Origin: an uncultured Bacilli bacterium
GTDB lineage: Bacteria > Bacillota_I > Bacilli_A > RF39 > UBA660
Direction of reading: 5' to 3'
Length of the DNA stretch: 34,550 nt
Assembly: GCA_947625505.1 (NCBI GenBank)
Contig: CANQON010000016.1
Coordinates: forward strand, 1-34,550
Below the pieces are notes generated by a model. The model had not been told where the DNA came from and did not search any database. It worked only from the letters and a program-made list of their open reading frames with translations. The position numbers and the translations under genes are program-made. Shown here in pieces: positions 30,495 to 34,550 of the stretch. Within the stretch, counting starts at the first letter, position 1, and every line of letters starts with the position of its first letter.

Positions 30495-31556
30495 ATGATG
30501 AAAAAGGTATCTATAATAGTACCTTTATACAATACAGGTAAATATGTTTCTAAATGTATAGATAGCATTCTTAATCAAGATTATCCTAATATTGAAGTAA
30601 TTATTATTGAAGATTATTCATTAGATGATTCGCGTGAAGTAATAAAAAGATATAATAATAATCCTCAAGTAAAAATAATATTACAACCTATTAATAAAGG
30701 AGTAGGAGTAGCTCGTAATATAGGCTTAGATAATGCATCAGGAGATTATATAGCTTTTATTGATAGTGATGATATTATTGAACCAAGTATGATTAGTCAT
30801 TTAGTATTAGCATTAGAGCATTACAATGTATCTATTGCCATGTGTAATCATCGTTCTTTTATTAAAGAACCTAAACTATTATATCCCTCTACAAGTCATC
30901 CCAAACTTATTAACTTAGATCATAATATACCTTTTTTAATAGGAATGAGAGGATATTGTTGGGATAAGTTATATCGTAGAGAACTATTTAATAAGTTAAG
31001 ATTTCCAGAAGGTATTAAGTTTGAAGATTTATCATTTACTTATCCTGCCTTAATATCATCTAGGCAAATAGCTTATGTTGATGAAGAATTATATAATTAT
31101 CGACGTAATCTTAATGGAATAACTATGCTTAATAAAAGAATACCTAATCGAGGCATTATTGATTTATATTACGCTAGTGAAAAATTAAAAGATAATTATC
31201 AACTAATAAGGCAAGATAACACTTTTGATCAAGCAGTTATGTATTTAGCGCATGCTGCCATTTATATAGCGGCTTTAGACTCTTTATGTTGGCTTAGTAT
31301 GTCATATCTAGATCATCAAAAAATGAGTAATTATATAACATATTTAGCTAATCGAAAATATGGTATAACTCATTTAGAAAATCCTGTTATTTTAAATAAC
31401 ATGAAACGCTTATCTTATGTAACTCGTATTAAATTATTAGAAACATTAATAGATCCTAATTATCATACTAGTGCTAGCGATGATAAAATACTTAAAAAAA
31501 TAACTAAAATTGTTGATAATTATGATGAAAAAGGGTGTAAAGTAAAGAAGAAATAG
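30495..31556 (+). CDS. Family 2 glycosyltransferase
   Basis: 353 residues, GT-A fold. VSIIVPLYNTGKYVSKCIDS (5-24) is the nucleotide-binding start and FIDSDD (88-93) the DxD metal site. GIKFEDLSFTYPAL (about residue 175) resembles the ED general-base motif of GT2 enzymes. The C-terminal 150 residues are helical. It probably transfers a sugar onto a cell-surface polymer or lipid. It is a single gene with its own promoter and terminator, so no polysaccharide operon can be inferred. Start may be Met1 or Met2; the GGGGTGA RBS fits either. Confidence 0.93.
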   Translation: MMKKVSIIVPLYNTGKYVSKCIDSILNQDYPNIEVIIIEDYSLDDSREVIKRYNNNPQVKIILQPINKGVGVARNIGLDNASGDYIAFIDSDDIIEPSMISHLVLALEHYNVSIAMCNHRSFIKEPKLLYPSTSHPKLINLDHNIPFLIGMRGYCWDKLYRRELFNKLRFPEGIKFEDLSFTYPALISSRQIAYVDEELYNYRRNLNGITMLNKRIPNRGIIDLYYASEKLKDNYQLIRQDNTFDQAVMYLAHAAIYIAALDSLCWLSMSYLDHQKMSNYITYLANRKYGITHLENPVILNNMKRLSYVTRIKLLETLIDPNYHTSASDDKILKKITKIVDNYDEKGCKVKKK

Positions 31557-31580
31557 TAGTACATATTATTTCTTTTTTTT
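31546..31580 (+). terminator. Terminator overlapping the glycosyltransferase gene end
   Basis: AAGAAATA (31548-31555) pairs with TATTTCTT (31567-31574), then a T run. Confidence 0.8.
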
Positions 31581-31587
31581 GATAGTA

Positions 31588-31596
31588 TGCTATAAT
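31588..31596 (+). promoter_or_regulatory. Extended -10 promoter of the YerB-like gene
   Basis: TGCTATAAT at 31588-31596. No clear -35. Confidence 0.7.
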
Positions 31597-31615
31597 GAGA
31601 GAAAGGTAAGGTATT

Positions 31616-32686
31616 ATGAAAAAGAGAAAGAAATTAAAAACTGGTGTTAAGATTTTTTTAATTATTACTATTTTATTATTAGTTGTTGGAATAAGTGCAG
31701 GTGTTATTATTAATAAACTAGATAGTAAAAAAGAAGAAACAAAGTTAGAAGAAAAAACAGAACCTAAAGAAGAACCTATTAAAAAAGTCCAAGTAGTTGA
31801 CTTAGACTCAAACTCAAGAAATATTGCTGTTATGATTAATAATATATATAAAGTATGGGGATATCAAACAGGTATTCAAGATGCTTATCTAGTATATGAA
31901 ATAATCGTTGAAGGAGGATATACTAGATTAATGGCAGTCTATAAAGATAAAGATATTAATCGTTTAGGTAGTATTAGAAGTTCAAGACCTTATTTCTTAG
32001 ATTATGCCCTAGAAAATGATGCTATTTATATTCATTTTGGTGCTAGTAATCAAGCCCTAAGTGATATAAAAACATTAGGTGTTAATAATATTAATTTTAT
32101 GAATTATAGTGCAGGCTATTGGCGAGATAAAAATTTAGGTTTAGCTACAGAGCATACAGCCTATACCTCAACAGAAAAAATAAAAACAGGAATAACTAAA
32201 TATAATTATCGTACAACTACAAATACTAAAACCGTTTTAAATTATAGTGCTGATGAAATCGATATTAGTAGTAAAGAGGGAGCTATACCTGCTACAGACA
32301 TCTATATTAGATACTCTGGTAGTCGTTATACATCTTATATTTATGATGCTACTAACAAAGTATACTTACGTAGTCAAGGAACTAATAAAGACGCTATTCC
32401 TCATATAGATGCTGTAACTAAAAAACAATATACAGTAAAAAATATTATAACTTATCAGGTACCTACTAGAAATATTGATTCTTATGGAAGAAAAGCTATA
32501 AGTAATATTGGTGGGGGATCTGGCTATTATATAACTGATGGCTATGCTATTCCTATAACATGGGAAAAAAATTCACGATCAAGTAAAACAATATATCGTT
32601 ATGTAAATGGTGAAGAATTAGTCGTAAATGATGGAAATACTTTTATTCAAATACAACCTAGTTCAGAACAATTACTTATAAAATAA
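31616..32686 (+). CDS. DUF3048 (YerB-like) extracytoplasmic protein
   Basis: 356 residues with an N-terminal signal anchor (Lys-rich MKKRKKLKTGVK, then ~22 hydrophobic residues), an acidic linker (about 38-58), and a DUF3048 domain: NIAVMINNIYKVWGYQTGIQ, VYEIIVEGGYTRLMAVY and RLGSIRSSRPYFLDYALENDA are the family blocks. The C-terminal part ends NDGNTFIQIQPSS, also typical. The anchor has no lipobox cysteine, unlike B. subtilis YerB, which is a putative lipoprotein. Function of the family is unknown. RBS AAAGGTAAGG before ATG 31616. Confidence 0.9.
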   Translation: MKKRKKLKTGVKIFLIITILLLVVGISAGVIINKLDSKKEETKLEEKTEPKEEPIKKVQVVDLDSNSRNIAVMINNIYKVWGYQTGIQDAYLVYEIIVEGGYTRLMAVYKDKDINRLGSIRSSRPYFLDYALENDAIYIHFGASNQALSDIKTLGVNNINFMNYSAGYWRDKNLGLATEHTAYTSTEKIKTGITKYNYRTTTNTKTVLNYSADEIDISSKEGAIPATDIYIRYSGSRYTSYIYDATNKVYLRSQGTNKDAIPHIDAVTKKQYTVKNIITYQVPTRNIDSYGRKAISNIGGGSGYYITDGYAIPITWEKNSRSSKTIYRYVNGEELVVNDGNTFIQIQPSSEQLLIK

Positions 32687-32732
32687 GGAAAAACATAGTA
32701 TATATTGTCAATTTTGCAAATATTAAACTTTA

Positions 32733-32741
32733 TGATATAAT
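32733..32741 (+). promoter_or_regulatory. Promoter of the HD-domain gene
   Basis: TGATATAAT at 32733-32741, with a possible -35 TTGCAA (32714-32719) 16 bases upstream. Confidence 0.7.
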
Positions 32742-32762
32742 GAATAAGTCGGGAGATGGATT

Positions 32763-33275
32763 ATGCCAAATTATGAAAGGGATGAACAATACGTTAGAAT
32801 TATCAGTGATATCATGCAAAATGATAATTTTAGCCAAATGAACGAAATTCAACATCATAGTGACACAAGATTAAATCATTCCCTAAAAGTGTCATATTAT
32901 TCATATAAAATTGCAAAAGCTTTGCGATTAGACTATGAAGACGTAGCTAGAGGTGGATTATTACATGACTTCTATCTAGGTCAAGTAAGTGAACAAAAAA
33001 CATTAAAAGATAAATTCTTATTATATACAACAAAGCATCCAGATGAAGCTTTAATTAATGCTTCAGAATACTTTGAAATTTCAGAAAAAGAAAGAGATAT
33101 TATACGCTCACATATGTTCCCAGTGGACATAAAAGTTCCTAAATATGCTGAAAGTTGGATTGTCAGTATAGTGGATAAAGGCGTAAGTGCTAAAGAGTTT
33201 TATCATAAATTTAGTGAGAAAATATCTTGGGCTACTAATGTATACCTTTTAATGATATTGAATTTCATAAGATAA
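32763..33275 (+). CDS. HD-domain phosphohydrolase-like protein
   Basis: 170 residues of mainly helical HD fold. HSLKVSYYSYKIAKAL carries the first His (39), GGLLHDFYLG the HD pair (68-69), SHMFPVDIKVP a further His, and SIVDKGVS the last Asp. This completes an H..HD..D metal site, so a metal-dependent phosphohydrolase is likely. No GAF or GGDEF partner and no HD-GYP signature is seen, so c-di-GMP turnover is not indicated. Substrate unknown. RBS GGGAGATGG before ATG 32763. Confidence 0.88.
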   Translation: MPNYERDEQYVRIISDIMQNDNFSQMNEIQHHSDTRLNHSLKVSYYSYKIAKALRLDYEDVARGGLLHDFYLGQVSEQKTLKDKFLLYTTKHPDEALINASEYFEISEKERDIIRSHMFPVDIKVPKYAESWIVSIVDKGVSAKEFYHKFSEKISWATNVYLLMILNFIR

Positions 33276-33307
33276 AAAAGTATTAGAAAACAATTCTAAT
33301 ACTTTTT
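33275..33307. terminator. Bidirectional terminator
   Basis: AAAAAGTATTAGAA (33275-33288) pairs with TTCTAATACTTTTT (33294-33307). It serves the HD gene and the converging rdgB, overlapping the stop codon of rdgB. Confidence 0.9.
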
Positions 33308-33922
33308 ATTTATATATTCTAAAGATTTTCTTAAAGCTTTATAACGATAAGTATCATCTAATTCTTTACCTTTTAATTGATTAAAAGCTACATTAGTTCC
33401 TTCTAATATAAAGATAGAATAAAAATAAGGCTTTTTTATTTCACCAATTATATCTTTTGCAATTATACCTTTACTTTCATCTACGACTTGATAATACTCA
33501 CCACTTGGTAGCATGACAGTTACACAACAACGATAACAAGCTTGACGATTATCTTCATCTTTTAACTTATCTAATAGTTTAATAATACCTTGATATTTAG
33601 GAAGAGTAGGATTATTACTTATTTCTTTATCAGCATATCTAGCAGTATATATACCAGGTTCACCATTTAAAGCATCAACAAATAATCCTGCATCATCAGT
33701 AATAATAGGATAGGTTAAATTATGCTCTTTACAAAAAGATAATATAGCTTGGGCTTTAATAAGAGAATTTTCATTAATTGTTGATCCTGTTTCTTCTATT
33801 TCTCCCATATCCCAATTAATATCATTTAAATCTAATACTTCAATATTTAAACTACTTTCTTTGATGATATTTCTAAGATCTTCAACTTTTCTTTGATTAG
33901 TTGTACCAAATATTAATTCCAT
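33296..33922 (-). CDS. rdgB: Non-canonical purine NTP pyrophosphatase (RdgB/HAM1)
   Basis: 208 residues, the normal length. It hydrolyses ITP, dITP and XTP to monophosphates, keeping deaminated purines out of nucleic acids. Family motifs: IFGTTNQRKVEDL (start P-loop), ETGSTINENSLIKAQA, ITDDAGLFVDALNGEPG with the catalytic Asp pair, and ARYA. The C-terminal strand with ELDDTYRYKALRKSLEYI replaces the more usual 'SHR..A'. RBS GGAGG five bases before ATG 33922. The upstream gene ends eight bases before it, so the two are cotranscribed. Confidence 0.93.
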   Translation of the reverse strand: MELIFGTTNQRKVEDLRNIIKESSLNIEVLDLNDINWDMGEIEETGSTINENSLIKAQAILSFCKEHNLTYPIITDDAGLFVDALNGEPGIYTARYADKEISNNPTLPKYQGIIKLLDKLKDEDNRQACYRCCVTVMLPSGEYYQVVDESKGIIAKDIIGEIKKPYFYSIFILEGTNVAFNQLKGKELDDTYRYKALRKSLEYINKKY

Positions 33923-33930
33923 AATGCCTC

Positions 33931-34347
33931 CTAATTTTTGTGATGTTTTTTATCATAAGTACTTTTTATTTTAGAACTAAAATCAAAATTAAATTGTTCC
34001 AAATATTCAATAACTAAATCTATATGTTTTTCAAAATTAACATCTTCATGAATATTTTTTAAATATTTCGCTACCAACTTATTTGTATTAATACGTTCAA
34101 CATAATAACGTAGTAAATTAGTATCATCAACCTTTTCTTTACCTGCTTTAACAATTGAAGTTAAATATTCATGACAAGCTGTAGGTCCTGTAAAACCTAT
34201 ATCAAACATTATAAGGACACATCCTATAAAAATTTTATCAGTTCCATCTGAAGGTAAAGTCTTTTTAGTAAATTCTAATAATTCATTAATGGTATGAGAC
34301 TTGCTATATTCTTCTGAAAATATTTGTAAATATTTATTAATAATCAT
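33931..34347 (-). CDS. Unknown protein upstream of rdgB
   Basis: 138 residues, helical, soluble, no motifs that I can name. A central stretch IGCVLIMFDIGFTGPTACHEYLTSIVK faintly recalls the Spo0A C-terminal DNA-binding domain ('..LLHEIGIPA..KGY.YLR.AI..'), and a sporulation link would suit this organism, but the match is too weak to claim. RBS GTGAGG lies upstream of ATG 34347 and an extended -10 (TGTTAGAAT on the minus strand, 34384-34376) precedes it. It is the first gene of a two-gene operon with rdgB. Confidence 0.65.
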   Translation of the reverse strand: MIINKYLQIFSEEYSKSHTINELLEFTKKTLPSDGTDKIFIGCVLIMFDIGFTGPTACHEYLTSIVKAGKEKVDDTNLLRYYVERINTNKLVAKYLKNIHEDVNFEKHIDLVIEYLEQFNFDFSSKIKSTYDKKHHKN

Positions 34348-34375
34348 TTTATTTCCTCACTTTAAATACATAATT

Positions 34376-34384
34376 ATTCTAACA
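34376..34384 (-). promoter_or_regulatory. Extended -10 promoter of the 138-residue/rdgB operon
   Basis: Minus strand TGTTAGAAT (34384-34376), 29 bases before ATG 34347. Confidence 0.6.
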
Positions 34385-34404
34385 TATTTTTTAATAAAAG
34401 ATAA

Positions 34405-34436
34405 TAAAACTCAAACTTTTAGTTTGAGCCTTTTTT
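34405..34436. terminator. Hairpin with T-rich flanks between divergent units
   Basis: CTCAAAC (34410-34416) pairs with GTTTGAG (34422-34428). T-rich flanks lie on both strands (ttttatta on the minus side, ccTTTTTT on the plus side). It is placed between divergent promoters, so its use is unclear; it may insulate the two units. Confidence 0.55.
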
Positions 34437-34473
34437 ATCTAATTGTTAAAACTTAATATAAAATCTTGTAGTG

Positions 34474-34487
34474 AGAACAAATGTTTG
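34474..34487 (+). promoter_or_regulatory. LexA/DinR-type SOS box
   Basis: AGAACAAATGTTTG matches the Gram-positive SOS box CGAACRNRYGTTYG at all but the first base. It overlaps the -35 of the promoter below, an ideal place for LexA repression. Confidence 0.65.
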
Positions 34488-34513
34488 ACATAATTAATTT
34501 GGAACATTTAATA
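34485..34513 (+). promoter_or_regulatory. Promoter and RBS of a gene beyond the right edge
   Basis: TTGACA (34485-34490), then TTTAAT (34507-34512, 16 bases) or TTAATA (34508-34513, 17 bases). An AAGGGAGG ribosome binding site at 34541-34548 shows that the coding region starts just outside the window. Confidence 0.75.
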
Positions 34514-34550
34514 GTTGGGTGATTGCCAAACTTCATAAAGAAGGGAGGCG

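Noticed and set aside
1-34550. CRISPR array, insertion sequence or prophage
   Set aside because: No regularly spaced repeats, transposase, integrase or phage structural genes were seen; the XRE regulators alone do not make a phage.

Overview
The window is a very AT-rich stretch of Gram-positive (Firmicutes/Bacilli-type) chromosome. It shows strong GGAGG-type ribosome binding sites, a T-box riboswitch, rho-independent terminators after most genes, and a cell-wall synthesis operon. TGA is used as a stop (for example in yabG and the P-type ATPase) and TGG as Trp, so the standard bacterial code applies. Two points suggest an uncultured spore-forming lineage near the Mollicutes/Erysipelotrichia rather than a classical Bacillus or Clostridium. 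One is extreme AT bias with compact genes; the other is a tmRNA tag ending in LAFA, close to the YAFA-type tags of Mollicutes. That placement is inference.

Left part (1-3600): a reduced spore-coat block. A short SpoVID-like protein (SPOCS plus LysM) overlaps a YsxE/CotS-like pseudokinase, as in Bacillus. Then come a small antisense-strand membrane ORF, the YabG coat protease and Veg (also the Bacillus order), and ssrA (tmRNA). Behind ssrA lies an unusual 0.35-kb segment bounded by an imperfect copy of the ssrA 3' end. It holds a hairpin-starting candidate transcript and a 31-residue ORF.

Centre-left (3600-13450): a possible ADP-ribosyltransferase-like protein, an unrecognised membrane protein, a HAD-like protein and tRNA-Gln(CUG). 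These are followed by an unrecognised protein paired with a divergent Ppx/GppA-like protein, then a T-box (specifier GAC) controlling an archaeal-type aspartyl-tRNA synthetase, and an FtsX-type permease with its ATPase.

Centre-right (13450-22000, mainly minus strand): an LCP cell-wall ligase with an extra substrate-binding-like region and a PASTA domain. A coiled-coil/winged-helix protein with a phosphoesterase-like C-terminus lacking the expected metal ligands, and tRNA-Cys, come next. A regulator-rich patch then has a membrane-bound XRE sensor beside a secreted protein (with two matching inverted repeats), a 64-residue protein, a double-XRE regulator, a transglutaminase-like protein, a DUF378 membrane protein and a small XRE protein.

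Right part (22000-34550): a CtpE-like P-type ATPase translationally coupled to a ZIP transporter, DinB, and a truncated NfeD-like protein. An alpha/beta hydrolase - membrane-anchored MurF - Ddl operon (peptidoglycan precursor synthesis) follows, then a family-2 glycosyltransferase, a YerB-like lipoprotein-type protein, an HD-domain protein, and a minus-strand operon of RdgB with an unrecognised protein. The last 110 bases carry a LexA-type SOS box over a promoter for a gene just outside the window.

Many promoters share an extended -10 element (TGnTATAAT), and many terminator stems overlap the 3' ends of genes, which gives a very compact layout. No CRISPR array, insertion sequence or complete prophage is visible.
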